Assembly (NCBI GenBank): GCA_009780825.1
Contig: WQZH01000011.1
Span: 1-64,000, forward strand
Source of the DNA: Desulfobulbus sp.
Lineage (GTDB): Bacteria; Desulfobacterota; Desulfobulbia; Desulfobulbales; Desulfobulbaceae
Direction: 5' to 3'
DNA length: 64,000 nt
The notes under the pieces are model-generated. The model worked only from the letters and a program-made list of their open reading frames with translations, had not been told where the DNA came from and searched no databases. The translations under genes and the position numbers were made by a program. Shown in pieces: positions 36,869-45,562 of this stretch. Each line of letters opens with the position of its first letter. Positions within the stretch are counted from its first letter, which is position 1.

Positions 36869-36919
36869 TGCAATCTACCGGCTGGTGAAGGTGCGCCGAT
36901 CCGGATCGGCATGGTTGTA

Positions 36920-36975
36920 CCTGGCCTGCGGCAACGAAACGACCTGCGCCCCGGCCAGGGGGTGTTCTTTTTTTC
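36920..36975 (+). terminator. Terminator-like hairpin before the ferredoxins
   Basis: A 7-bp stem (CCTGGCC with GGCCAGG) with a 26-nt loop is followed by a short GC bridge and seven T. It may end the synthetase transcript. Confidence 0.4.
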
Positions 36976-37000
36976 TTTTTAACGCTGCAAGAGGAAACGT

Positions 37001-37192
37001 ATGGCAAAACAAGTGGCAATCAACCAGGAAGACTGTTTGGGCTGTGAGGCCTGTGTGGAACTCTGTCCGGATATTTTCGGCTTCGACATGGATCTTGGCA
37101 AAGCCTATGTCCTCGCGGAAGAGGGGGACGAGGAGTGCATCGAGGAGGCTGCCGCCTCCTGTCCGGCTGGATGTATCTCGTACGAGGAATGA
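37001..37192 (+). CDS. 4Fe-4S ferredoxin, first of a tandem pair
   Basis: A 63-aa electron carrier: CLGCEACVELCPDIFGFD supplies three cluster ligands in CxxCxxC form, and a fourth comes from the C-terminal CPAGC. The acidic composition and the layout match Desulfovibrio ferredoxins with one 4Fe-4S cluster. AGAGGAAACGT precedes the ATG. It is about 80 percent identical to the next gene by eye. Confidence 0.93.
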   Translation: MAKQVAINQEDCLGCEACVELCPDIFGFDMDLGKAYVLAEEGDEECIEEAAASCPAGCISYEE

Positions 37193-37298
37193 ACCCGGCC
37201 ATAAAAGATGTCCCCGCCGGGCGCAACTGCCGGCTGTTTTATCGCGCAGCACATCTGGCCCCGATCGCCGCCCGGATCGGACCGTAAGGAGAAGACAC

Positions 37299-37493
37299 AT
37301 GGCAAAACAAGTGGATATCGACCAGGAAGCATGTTTGGGCTGTGAAGCCTGCGTGGAGCTCTGTCCGGATATTTTCGGCTTCAATACGGAGCTTGGCAAG
37401 GCCTATGTCCTCGGAGTGGGAGGAGAGGACAGCAAGTGTATCGAGGAAGCCATCGCTTCCTGTCCGGCTGGATGTATCTTGTACGAGGAATGA
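37299..37493 (+). CDS. 4Fe-4S ferredoxin, second of a tandem pair
   Basis: A 64-aa paralogue of the preceding gene: CLGCEACVELCPDIFGFN, then CIEEAIASCPAGC. The two differ mostly in the loop after KAYVL (AEEGDEE versus GVGGEDSK). AAGGAG lies upstream of the ATG at 37299. A longer frame extending upstream is only the read-through of the first copy. Confidence 0.92.
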   Translation: MAKQVDIDQEACLGCEACVELCPDIFGFNTELGKAYVLGVGGEDSKCIEEAIASCPAGCILYEE

Positions 37494-37512
37494 CCCGGCC
37501 GCAAGAGGCTTT

Positions 37513-37545
37513 CCCGCCGGGCGCAACCGCCCGGCTGTTTTATTT
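37513..37545 (+). terminator. Hairpin after the second ferredoxin
   Basis: A perfect 8-bp stem GCCGGGCG / CGCCCGGC with a CAAC loop is followed by TGTTTTATTTT. A weaker version stands at the same place after the first ferredoxin (about 37218-37243), so the intergenic spacer was duplicated with the gene. Confidence 0.65.
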
Positions 37546-37597
37546 TGCAACACATCTGGCCCCGATCACCGCCCTGGTCGGACCGTAAGGAGCAACG

Positions 37598-37873
37598 ATG
37601 GTTACCGCGATCATCCTGATTAACGCCGAACGCAACAAAATCAACGAGGTTGCCGAACTCATGCAGAAGATCAACGGGGTCTCTGAGGTCTACTCGGTGA
37701 GCGGCAAGTACGACTTGATCGCCATCATCCGGGTCAAAACCAACGACGGCCTGGCCGACCTGGTGACCAAAAGGCTGCTCGCCATGGACGGCATCGTCAA
37801 AACCGAGACCATGCTCGCCTTCCAGGCCTACTCCTGTCACGACCTGGAAGCCATGTTCTCCGTGGGGATGTAA
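37598..37873 (+). CDS. Stand-alone Lrp/AsnC effector-binding (RAM) domain protein
   Basis: The 91-aa protein consists only of the RAM/ACT-like domain of Lrp/AsnC regulators (TAIILINAERNKINEVAELM, then GVSEVYSVSGKYDLIAIIRV); the DNA-binding helix-turn-helix is absent. Such proteins form ring oligomers and bind amino acids. AAGGAG lies before the ATG. Its upstream spacer is a duplicate of the ferredoxin spacer, which suggests that these genes arose or move as one block. Confidence 0.88.
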   Translation: MVTAIILINAERNKINEVAELMQKINGVSEVYSVSGKYDLIAIIRVKTNDGLADLVTKRLLAMDGIVKTETMLAFQAYSCHDLEAMFSVGM

Positions 37874-37966
37874 GGTTTCTTCCTCTTCTCCTCTCGCCCC
37901 GCGGCGAGACCGACAATATCCGCCACTGTTGGCCAAAGCCGCCTGACCCGTCTTTTGCGGCCTGCC

Positions 37967-39145
37967 TTAAATCACCTTGGCGGCCCGCAATCGCGCCTGA
38001 GCGGCGGTATCGATCCCCATCGCCGCCAGAATCTCGGCGGTATGCTCCCCCAATTCCGGCGCATGGCCGCGAATGATGCCCGGCGTCTGCGATAACTTGG
38101 GCGCAATGCCCAGTTGACGGTACGCCCCCCAGGTCGCATGGACCATATCCACCACCATCCGCCGCTGCCGGGTCTGCTCGTCGGCCAGGGCCTCGTCCAG
38201 ATTGAGCACCGGTTCGCAACAGCAATCCCTGTCGGCAAAGATCGCTGTCCACTCGCTCAGATCTTTGGTGCGAAACAGCGCGGCCACCTCCTCATGCAGT
38301 TTCTGCTGATGCGGGCCGGGCTCGAAATAGCCGGGCGTGTTCCAGTCCGGACGGCCGACGGTCTCGCAGAACAGCTTCCAGAATTGCGGTTCCAGCGCCC
38401 CCAATGACATGGTGCGGCCATCCCTGGTGGGGTAGAGGTTGTAGCAGGCAAAGCCGTGATTGAGAAAATCGTCGCCCTGGCTGGGCACGAGGCCGTCAGC
38501 CAGATATTTGCCCCAGCGCAGGCAATGCCAGGTCATGGCGCCGTCGGCCATGGCCAGATCGATATGTTGCCCTTCCCCCAACCGTTCGCGGGCATAGAGG
38601 GCCGTGGCGATGGCAAAGGCCGCATACAGAGCCCCGCCGCCCAGATCGGCGATCTGCACTCCGGACATGGTCGGGTTGCCCTGTTGTCCGCTGTAGGAGA
38701 GCACGCCGTTCAAGGCCAGGTAGTTGATGTCGTGTCCGGCCCGGAGCGCTCTCGGCCCGTCAGCGCCATAGCCGGTGATGGCGCAATAGATCAGCCGGGG
38801 ATTGACGGCCCGCAGCGCCTCGTATCCCAACCCCAGCCGATCCATGACGCCGGGACGGAATCCTTCCAAGACCACGTCGGCCGTTGCGGCCAGCTGTTTG
38901 AGAATGTCCTTGCCTTCCGGCTTCTTGAGGTTCAGGGTCAGCGATTGCTTGTTGCGATTGAGGACCACATGAAATCCGCTGTTTTTGCCTAAGAGCGGCG
39001 GCCACCAGCGAATGTAGTCGCCGCCGTCCGGGTCCTCGATCTTGATGACCTCGGCGCCGAAATCCGCCAGCAGCATGGAGCAGAACGGACCCGGCAAGAG
39101 ACGAGACAAATCCAACACCTTCACTCCAAAGAATGCAGCCTGCAT
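37967..39145 (-). CDS. Family III CoA-transferase (CaiB/BaiF type)
   Basis: A CoA-transferase or acyl-CoA racemase of 392 aa. Landmarks are VLDLSRLLPGPFCSMLLADFGAEV, LNRNKQSLTLNLK and the catalytic Asp region AGHDINYLALNGVL, as in alpha-methylacyl-CoA racemase/Frc. AGAGGAGGT lies 6 bases before the ATG at 39145 and within the six codons preceding it, which rules against the further-upstream ATG. The substrate is not predictable. Confidence 0.9.
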   Translation of the reverse strand: MQAAFFGVKVLDLSRLLPGPFCSMLLADFGAEVIKIEDPDGGDYIRWWPPLLGKNSGFHVVLNRNKQSLTLNLKKPEGKDILKQLAATADVVLEGFRPGVMDRLGLGYEALRAVNPRLIYCAITGYGADGPRALRAGHDINYLALNGVLSYSGQQGNPTMSGVQIADLGGGALYAAFAIATALYARERLGEGQHIDLAMADGAMTWHCLRWGKYLADGLVPSQGDDFLNHGFACYNLYPTRDGRTMSLGALEPQFWKLFCETVGRPDWNTPGYFEPGPHQQKLHEEVAALFRTKDLSEWTAIFADRDCCCEPVLNLDEALADEQTRQRRMVVDMVHATWGAYRQLGIAPKLSQTPGIIRGHAPELGEHTAEILAAMGIDTAAQARLRAAKVI

Positions 39146-39290
39146 TGTGACCTCCTCAAACATGGTGGAATAAAAACCTGACCGGGAACAGGCGATGCGG
39201 CAAACCAGGCGCGCAATACGATCCGGATCCGGCGAACAGCCCGTCTCGGCCAATCTCCGGGCAACAGGTGCGCGTTCGCCTGGCCAAGGC

Positions 39291-42047
39291 TCACCTCGCG
39301 CGTCCGGCCAGCGAACGGACCCATTTTTCCAGGGAAACAGCCGGAAAAATGAGGAAACCAACAACAGCGGCCAGGCTGATGTCGGCAATCGACAGTGGTT
39401 CTGTCCGGAACACGCGCTGGAAAAACGGCAAGTAGACGAACAGGGCCTGGAGGGCGAGGATAACGCCGATGCCCCAGAAGATCGTCGGATTGCTGAACCA
39501 GCCGATGGTACGGATGCTGTCCTTCAACGAGCGGCAGTGGATCAGGTAGAACACCTGAAAAAAGATGACAAAGCTCACGCCCATGGTCTGGGCCTTGGCC
39601 AGCGCCTGTTCTGGAGGGACGCCGGCCGCCAGCGCCTGTCCGTACTCCATATCAAACAGGGCGATGGTCCCCCAGGTCATCAGCACGGAGACGGCCAGCA
39701 CCCTGAAGACCACGAAGCTGTTGAACAGCGGGGCTTCGGGGTTGCGCGGCGGCCGGTCCATGACATCGGGCTCCTTGACCTCGAAGGCGAGCGGCAGGGC
39801 CAGGGCCACGGCGGCGACCAGGTTGATCCAGAGCAACTGAGTAGGCAACATGGGCAGGAGCAGGTCCTTGGTCACCGGGTCAAAGGGGAAGAACATGATG
39901 CCGTAGATGAGAATCAGGGCCAACCCGAGGTTGGTGGGCAGAAGAAACGCCAGCGATTTGATCAGGTTGTCGTAGACCCGGCGGCCTTCCTCCACTGCGG
40001 CGCTGATGGTGGCGAAATTGTCGTCGGCAAGCACAATATCCGCCGACTCCTTGGAGACCGCCGTGCCGGTGATGCCCATGGCCACGCCGATATTGGCCTG
40101 CTTGAGCGAAGGCGCGTCGTTGACGCCGTCACCGGTCATGGCCACCACCTGGTTGTCCGCCTGCAGAGCCTTGACCAACCGCAACTTATGTTCCGGGGCC
40201 ACCCGGGCAAAGATCTGGGTGGCGCGGGACGTTGCCCGCAGGGCCGCCTCGTCCATGCCCGCCAACTCGACGCCAGTTATTGCCCGGATTTCGGCCGCCA
40301 GATTCAGGCTGGCTCCGATGGCCTGAGCCGTGATCCGGTGATCGCCGGTGATCATTTTGACCTCGATCCCTGCCCGGTGACAGGCGCTGATCGCCTCGAC
40401 CGCCTCGTCCCTCGGCGGGTCGATCATGCCGATCAAGCCAAGAAAATCAAAGCCACCGGCCACCACATCCTCGCTCAGATGTCCCCTTTCCTCTGGTTGC
40501 GGCTTCGCGGCCAGGGCCAGCACTCGCATGCCGTCCGCGCCCATGCGCCCCATCTCGGCCGCCATCCGCCGATGCAGGTCATCCTCTTCTGCCTGACAGC
40601 AACGGGGAAAGACCGACTCCAGGGCTCCCTTGATGACGATCATCGGCGCTGCTCCTGTGTGGAGCGTGGCCATGTATTGATTTTCCGAGGCAAAGGGGAT
40701 CGCATCCAGGCGGGGAGACCGGTCCGCGACCGCCTCGGCCGATATGCCGCCCTTGGCCGCGGCCACCAGCAAGGCCGCTTCGGTAGGATCGCCGGTGATG
40801 GTCCATTGGCCGTTCTCCAGCGACAAGGTCGCGTCATTGCACAGCACCGACGCAACCAGCAGGCTGCGGACCTCCTCGGGCAGTTGCGCCACGATCTCGC
40901 CGTTGGCCGCGAAATCGCCCTTTGGATCATAGCCGACGCCGCTGACCCGGCATACATGCCCGGGCGTCACCACCTCGGTGACGGTCATTTCGTTGCAGGT
41001 CAATGTGCCGGTTTTATCGGAACAGATCACGGTGGTGGAGCCCAGGGTTTCCACCGCCGGGAGACGGCGGATGATGGCGTTGCGCCGGGCCATGCGCTGC
41101 ACACCGATGGCCAGGGCGATGGTCACCACCGCCGGCAAACCTTCCGGGATGGCGCCCACTGCCAGGGCAATGGCGAAGATAAGCGTTTCCTTGAGGGCTG
41201 CCCCGAGCGCAATCCCCACATCCAGGCTCCGTTTGACCCCGATGGCCAGGATGACTGCGGAAATGAGCACGATAGCGATGGTGATCCAGGTGCTGAGTTC
41301 TCCCAATTTCTTGGTCAGCGGGGTTTCGAGATCCACCGTGCTTGCCAGCATGTCGGAAATCCGGCCCAACTCGGTGGCCATGCCGGTGCCGGTCACCACT
41401 GCTGTGGCTGTACCAGAGGTGACCAGGGTACCGCTGTAGGCCATGCAGGTCCGGTCGCCCAGCACGGCGTCGACCGTCACCAGGGCCACGGACTTCTCCG
41501 CCGGCACCGACTCGCCGGTGAGGGCGGCCTCCTCCACCTTAAGATTGTACAGGCTGACGATGCGCATATCGGCGGGCACGCTGTCGCCGGCCGCCAGCAG
41601 GACCAGATCGCCGGGCACCAGTTCGGCCGCCGGGATCGTCACCTTCCTGCCGTCGCGGATGACCGTCGCATTCCAAGGAACCATGGCGGACAGAGCTTCA
41701 ATCGCCCGCCCGGCCTTGAACTCCTGGATGAATCCTATCACCGCGTTGATCACCACCACCGCCAGCACCACCAGGCCGTCGGTGAGTTTGCCCAGCACCA
41801 TCGCCACAGCGGCCGAGGTCAGCAACACCCAGATCAGAGGATTGTTGATCTGCCGCCAGAGAAGCTCTCCTATGCTATCCTTCGGCTTTTTTTCGATCTC
41901 GTTGGGGCCATACAGACGAAGTCGCTCGCTTGCCTGCGCCGCGCTCAGCCCTGCCTCGCCGCTGGCAAGCGACCGCAGCGCCTCTGCCGAGTCCATGGCA
42001 TGCCAGGCGTTATCGGTCGGCGAGCAGCCGTTTCGTTCGGGATGCAT
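39291..42047 (-). CDS. Cation-transporting P-type ATPase (P2, Ca-type)
   Basis: The 918-aa pump has the N-terminal cation-ATPase domain (LSAAQASERLRLYGPNEI), actuator TGES (ALTGESVPAEK), membrane ion site IPEGLPAVVTIALAIGVQRMA, phosphorylation site SDKTGTLTCNEMTV and hinge MTGDGVNDAPSLKQANIG. It belongs to the SERCA/PMR1-like group by VGAIPEGLPA; Ca2+ is the likely ion, but Na+/K+ or Mn2+ pumps of this group exist. A 951-residue open frame on the opposite strand is an artefact of codon bias. Confidence 0.92.
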   Translation of the reverse strand: MHPERNGCSPTDNAWHAMDSAEALRSLASGEAGLSAAQASERLRLYGPNEIEKKPKDSIGELLWRQINNPLIWVLLTSAAVAMVLGKLTDGLVVLAVVVINAVIGFIQEFKAGRAIEALSAMVPWNATVIRDGRKVTIPAAELVPGDLVLLAAGDSVPADMRIVSLYNLKVEEAALTGESVPAEKSVALVTVDAVLGDRTCMAYSGTLVTSGTATAVVTGTGMATELGRISDMLASTVDLETPLTKKLGELSTWITIAIVLISAVILAIGVKRSLDVGIALGAALKETLIFAIALAVGAIPEGLPAVVTIALAIGVQRMARRNAIIRRLPAVETLGSTTVICSDKTGTLTCNEMTVTEVVTPGHVCRVSGVGYDPKGDFAANGEIVAQLPEEVRSLLVASVLCNDATLSLENGQWTITGDPTEAALLVAAAKGGISAEAVADRSPRLDAIPFASENQYMATLHTGAAPMIVIKGALESVFPRCCQAEEDDLHRRMAAEMGRMGADGMRVLALAAKPQPEERGHLSEDVVAGGFDFLGLIGMIDPPRDEAVEAISACHRAGIEVKMITGDHRITAQAIGASLNLAAEIRAITGVELAGMDEAALRATSRATQIFARVAPEHKLRLVKALQADNQVVAMTGDGVNDAPSLKQANIGVAMGITGTAVSKESADIVLADDNFATISAAVEEGRRVYDNLIKSLAFLLPTNLGLALILIYGIMFFPFDPVTKDLLLPMLPTQLLWINLVAAVALALPLAFEVKEPDVMDRPPRNPEAPLFNSFVVFRVLAVSVLMTWGTIALFDMEYGQALAAGVPPEQALAKAQTMGVSFVIFFQVFYLIHCRSLKDSIRTIGWFSNPTIFWGIGVILALQALFVYLPFFQRVFRTEPLSIADISLAAVVGFLIFPAVSLEKWVRSLAGRAR

Positions 42048-42256
42048 TGATTTCCTTTGGGTCAGAGTATGGGAGGGATAGAGAAAAAAGAGTCCTTCTC
42101 TTTATACCCATCGCCGCCGCCCGCGCAACCGCTTCCCGCCGCGGCACCAAACCGCCTGGGGCGCAATCTTGGGAAAACGTTCGGCAAGACAGGCGGATAT
42201 CATCCAAAGGAAAAAAATCCGTCTGTCAGCGGTGTTGTCGGCGCCCGCTGCCTCGG

Positions 42257-43081
42257 CTACATACGCCAATCGACCCTTGGGCTCTTCCGGATAGGCAGAC
42301 GATGATAGGCGAACTTCGGATAACCGATCATCATCGCTCCATAGCATTGGTGCCCTTCGGGGAATCCCAGGGCGGCCTGCAACGGCGGAAAAACGGCGGC
42401 CGCGGCATTGAAATACCCGGCCCAGCAACCGCCCAATCCCAGAGAAGCGGCGGCCAATTCCAAGGTGGTCAGGGCGATGGTACAGGTGGCGGGGGCCCTG
42501 CGGTCGTCCTTTCCCGCATAGGCAATGATCAACGCCGGCGCCCCCCTGAGGATGACGTCTTGCCCGGCATTCCATCGTTCGATGGATCGCCTGACATGCA
42601 TCCCCTGGGCGATTGCGGGCATTTCAGCCTGCAGCCAGCGCATCCAGTCGACAACGATACCGGCGAGCCGGTTGAGTTCCCCGCGGTTGCCAACGACCAG
42701 CCAGCGCACCCCCTGCGAATTGCTCCCTGAGGGGGCGTAACGGGCCATGTCGATCAATTGGGACAGTTTCTCCCGCTCCACGGGCTGGGCGCGGTATACC
42801 CTGATCGAGCGCCGGGCGCGGAGAAAGTGCGCGCACTGGTCGGGATCAAGCCGCGACTCCGGGCGGACCGGCGGGCAGGCGGTCACCGGCACATCCCGGT
42901 GGGACATGCTGCCCGTGGCACAGACCGCCACACAATGGCCGCAGCGGATGCATGCGTGTTCCGCTCCGGCAACGGATACCGGGAATGCCCCTGGACTCCA
43001 GGTTATGATCCCGATCGGGCAAACCGCGGCGCACCTGCCATCGCGATTGCAGGTTTCCTGGTTGACAGTCACAAGTTCCAT
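42257..43081 (-). CDS. Nitroreductase with N-terminal 2x[4Fe-4S] ferredoxin domain
   Basis: The 274-aa fusion has two cluster motifs near the N-terminus (CNRDGRCAAVCPIG, about residues 11-24, and CIRCGHCVAVCATG, about 44-57) and then an FMN nitroreductase fold (ARRSIRVY, DMARYAPSGSNSQGVRW, LAAASLGLGGCWAGYF). Electrons probably pass from a ferredoxin partner to FMN and then to an unknown acceptor. The start at 43081 was chosen by the domain start (ELVTVNQETC). Confidence 0.9.
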   Translation of the reverse strand: MELVTVNQETCNRDGRCAAVCPIGIITWSPGAFPVSVAGAEHACIRCGHCVAVCATGSMSHRDVPVTACPPVRPESRLDPDQCAHFLRARRSIRVYRAQPVEREKLSQLIDMARYAPSGSNSQGVRWLVVGNRGELNRLAGIVVDWMRWLQAEMPAIAQGMHVRRSIERWNAGQDVILRGAPALIIAYAGKDDRRAPATCTIALTTLELAAASLGLGGCWAGYFNAAAAVFPPLQAALGFPEGHQCYGAMMIGYPKFAYHRLPIRKSPRVDWRM

Positions 43082-43582
43082 GCAGGTTCTCCGTGCAGCA
43101 GGATTGATCAAAAAACGGCTCGCACTCCTTCTCTCATGAATCCACAGTACAACTTGTGGCGCAAGAGGATGTTGCGGTGATGGCTGCAACGGGTGATCAG
43201 ATTGCCTCTGCGGAGAGGTTTGCGTTGCAGGAATTGGGAAATATGTTGGATAGAACCGCCCACGCCGGACTTGGCCGGGAGAGAAGTCCGCAACCGCGCC
43301 ACAGTGCCGGGACAGGCCCTGGTCTGGAGCATTCGCCGCCCTGATCCTTTTCCAGAATTATTCTACCACAATGTAGAGCTTCGAGCCTCATTTTCTTCAA
43401 TTTTTATGAGACAGCAGAGGCCAAAAATGGTTTCCTGCCATATTGAGTGCGGAAGGGCGCGCGGCTCTTGCCCCGTGCCCTTTTTCCGCCGGCATCACAC
43501 ACCGGCGGCGGCGCGGTTTCCGCATGCACGCTCCTGCGGCGGCCGGTCAGCGGGGAAAATCCCAAACCAGGAGAAGAGCGGC
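43082..43582. other. Intergenic region between nitroreductase and transglycosylase genes
   Basis: Divergent genes flank 500 bp without a recognisable gene. A 7-bp GC inverted repeat lies near 43486-43510 (CCGCCGG / CCGGCGG). No promoter could be assigned with confidence. Confidence 0.4.
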
Positions 43583-44701
43583 TTGCCAACCCCTCCAGCG
43601 AAAAAGGCGACCGCCCGGCCCTGCCCGTCAGGCAGCCGGGAAGTCCCCCTGAAAAAACAAAAAACGCCAAGAAAAAAACAGTCCCAAACCCCAGCCAACA
43701 GGTCCGGCGGCAAGCGGCGGAGCAAAAAACCGTCCGCTTCCGCCAAGATGCTGATCCTCTGGGCCGGCCTGGAGTTTCTCGGCCTGGCCGCTGCCATGGT
43801 CACAGGCACCGTCGTGCTGCTCGGATACGCGGCGGCCAACTTTTCCGGCCCGGACCTGCTCGCGCATCTGTTGCCGTTCACCCTCGGCATCCTGGCCCTG
43901 ATTCTGGCCAATGCCCTGCTGCTGGTCGGCTGGCTGCGGCTGCGACTCTGGCTGCGGCGGAGAAAAACGTTCTTGCCCGCAGCCATCGCCCTGTTCCTGG
44001 CCCTGATCGCCGGCACCATGACCATCAGGGGAGATTTTTTCTTCGCCTTCAATCAATTCCGCATCCTGGTCGGCGGCAAGGAGGAGGCGGGCCGGGCCAC
44101 CCTCACCCACCAAGTCTTCGCCGCATACCGCCGCCTGGACACCGCCCAGATGGGGAAGATTATCAACCGGGCCAAGCCCTTCCACCAGGAAATCGATGAG
44201 GCCGCCGCCGCCTTCGGGCTCGACTCCGACCTGCTCCACGGCATCGCCGCCATCGAATCATCCTTCCTGCTCCGGGACAGCAAAGACGGCGGCCAGGGCC
44301 TGTTCCAGATCACCCAGGTCCCGGAATCCGCCATACAAGCGGTTGCGGAGCGGCTTGGAGTGGACAGATCGCTGATCGACGCGCACCAACACAACAGCTA
44401 TCTGGCCGCCGCGACCCTGAGGCACTACCTCGCCCAAATGCGCGGCGATCTGTTCCTCGGCCTGCTGGCGTACAACATCGGCCCGAAAAACGGCGGACTG
44501 CGCTTTATCATGCAGCAGTACGGAGCCACTGACTTTGTCACCATCCAGCCGTACCTGCAACAACTGCCGCGCGACTATCCCATCCGGGTTCTGTGTTACG
44601 CCCTCGCCTTCCGCCTGTTCCGCACCCTTGGCACTCTGCCTGCCTACGAAGAGGGGATCAACGCGGTCCGCGTCCAGCAGATCGGCATCCCGGGACTGTA
44701 A
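43583..44701 (+). CDS. Membrane-anchored lytic transglycosylase (SLT family)
   Basis: A peptidoglycan-cleaving enzyme of about 372 aa. After a basic N-terminus come two or three membrane helices (LILWAGLEFLGLAAAMVTGTV; LLPFTLGILALILANALLLV; FLPAAIALFLALIAG) and then a C-terminal goose-lysozyme/SLT domain with the catalytic Glu in GIAAIESSFLLRD, GGQGLFQIT and LAYNIGP. The start is uncertain. TTG at 43583 has AGGAG 9 bases upstream; the frame continues open to 43193, and the first good ATG near the membrane part is at 43748. Confidence 0.82.
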   Translation: MPTPPAKKATARPCPSGSREVPLKKQKTPRKKQSQTPANRSGGKRRSKKPSASAKMLILWAGLEFLGLAAAMVTGTVVLLGYAAANFSGPDLLAHLLPFTLGILALILANALLLVGWLRLRLWLRRRKTFLPAAIALFLALIAGTMTIRGDFFFAFNQFRILVGGKEEAGRATLTHQVFAAYRRLDTAQMGKIINRAKPFHQEIDEAAAAFGLDSDLLHGIAAIESSFLLRDSKDGGQGLFQITQVPESAIQAVAERLGVDRSLIDAHQHNSYLAAATLRHYLAQMRGDLFLGLLAYNIGPKNGGLRFIMQQYGATDFVTIQPYLQQLPRDYPIRVLCYALAFRLFRTLGTLPAYEEGINAVRVQQIGIPGL

Positions 44702-44870
44702 CCTTGCACTGGGGATGAAGTGAGCGGCATGGTGCTGTGCTTGATGATCTCCGAGGGCTCGCCGACTGTTGCGCGGCCTGGGAGGAGCGTGATTGGGTAG
44801 ACCGGGCGGTCCAAAGAGGTGATTGATCAGCGCCAGGGATACTGTCTTGGTTCGCCACGGAACTCGGTCG

Positions 44871-44896
44871 AGTGATGCTCTTTTATGCGCATCACT
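44871..44896. repeat. Inverted repeat at the end of tetR
   Basis: AGTGATGC (44871-44878) and GCATCACT (44889-44896) form a perfect 8-bp stem with a 10-nt loop that covers the tetR stop. No T-run follows; it could stabilise or end the RND operon mRNA. Confidence 0.4.
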
Positions 44897-45515
44897 GGAA
44901 ACCGGTTCGCAGCATCTGGATCATGGCGTCGATAAACTGTCCCCCATCTCTTTGGATGTCAAACAGATCCGGGGTCATAATCCAACTGGCGATCAAGCCG
45001 TAAATGAAAATCAGCACACTGATCGCTCCCAGCCGGACGTCCAACTCCGGCGGCAACTGTCCCTTTTTCTTGGCATTATCGAGGGTGGCCTGGAGACCCT
45101 GCAACCGTTCCAGGCGTATCTGAGCGTGACGGAGACGGATGGCCCTGGTCTCTTTGCTGCGATCGCTGTCATCAAACAGCAAAAGGAACAACTGCTGCAT
45201 GCGCTGATCCTCCACCAAGCCACTGAAAAAGGCAAGGTAGAGGTCTTTCATTTTGCCGAGCGGGTCAAGTTCATCTGGAGCTTCGCTCGCCTGGGCCAAG
45301 GGAGCGTAACACTGCTGAACCTGATCCCACAGGGTATTGAGTAAGTCCGCCTTGTTGGCAAAATGCCAATAGATGGCGCCCCGGGTCACTCCGGCTTCAC
45401 GGGCAATGTCATCCAGCGAGGCCCGCGCCACTCCCTTGACCGCAAAAATCCGTACCGCCGCATCAAGTATGCCGTTCCGCGTCTCCTGCGCTTTCTGTTT
45501 CGTTTTTCGAACCAT
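44892..45515 (-). CDS. TetR/AcrR-family repressor of the RND operon
   Basis: The 207-aa regulator has an N-terminal TetR helix-turn-helix (ILDAAVRIFAVKGVARASLDDIAREAGVTRGAIYWHFANKADLL; the motif spans about residues 15-60) and an all-helical ligand domain. Its sequence is of AcrR/TtgR type. GGAGCGGG precedes the ATG. It is the last gene of the efflux operon, and an AcrR-like operator overlaps the operon promoter at 51481-51509, so autoregulation with drug induction is likely. Confidence 0.9.
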   Translation of the reverse strand: MVRKTKQKAQETRNGILDAAVRIFAVKGVARASLDDIAREAGVTRGAIYWHFANKADLLNTLWDQVQQCYAPLAQASEAPDELDPLGKMKDLYLAFFSGLVEDQRMQQLFLLLFDDSDRSKETRAIRLRHAQIRLERLQGLQATLDNAKKKGQLPPELDVRLGAISVLIFIYGLIASWIMTPDLFDIQRDGGQFIDAMIQMLRTGFQ

Positions 45516-45562
45516 CCCGCTCCTTGCCCAGCGCAGCTCCAACTGTGAAAAAGACGATCGCC

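Noticed and set aside
39195..42050. A 951-codon open frame on the plus strand opposite the P-type ATPase
   Set aside because: It mirrors the ATPase codon for codon, has no recognisable domains, and is the usual result of high GC at third codon positions. The minus-strand protein has every P-type ATPase motif.
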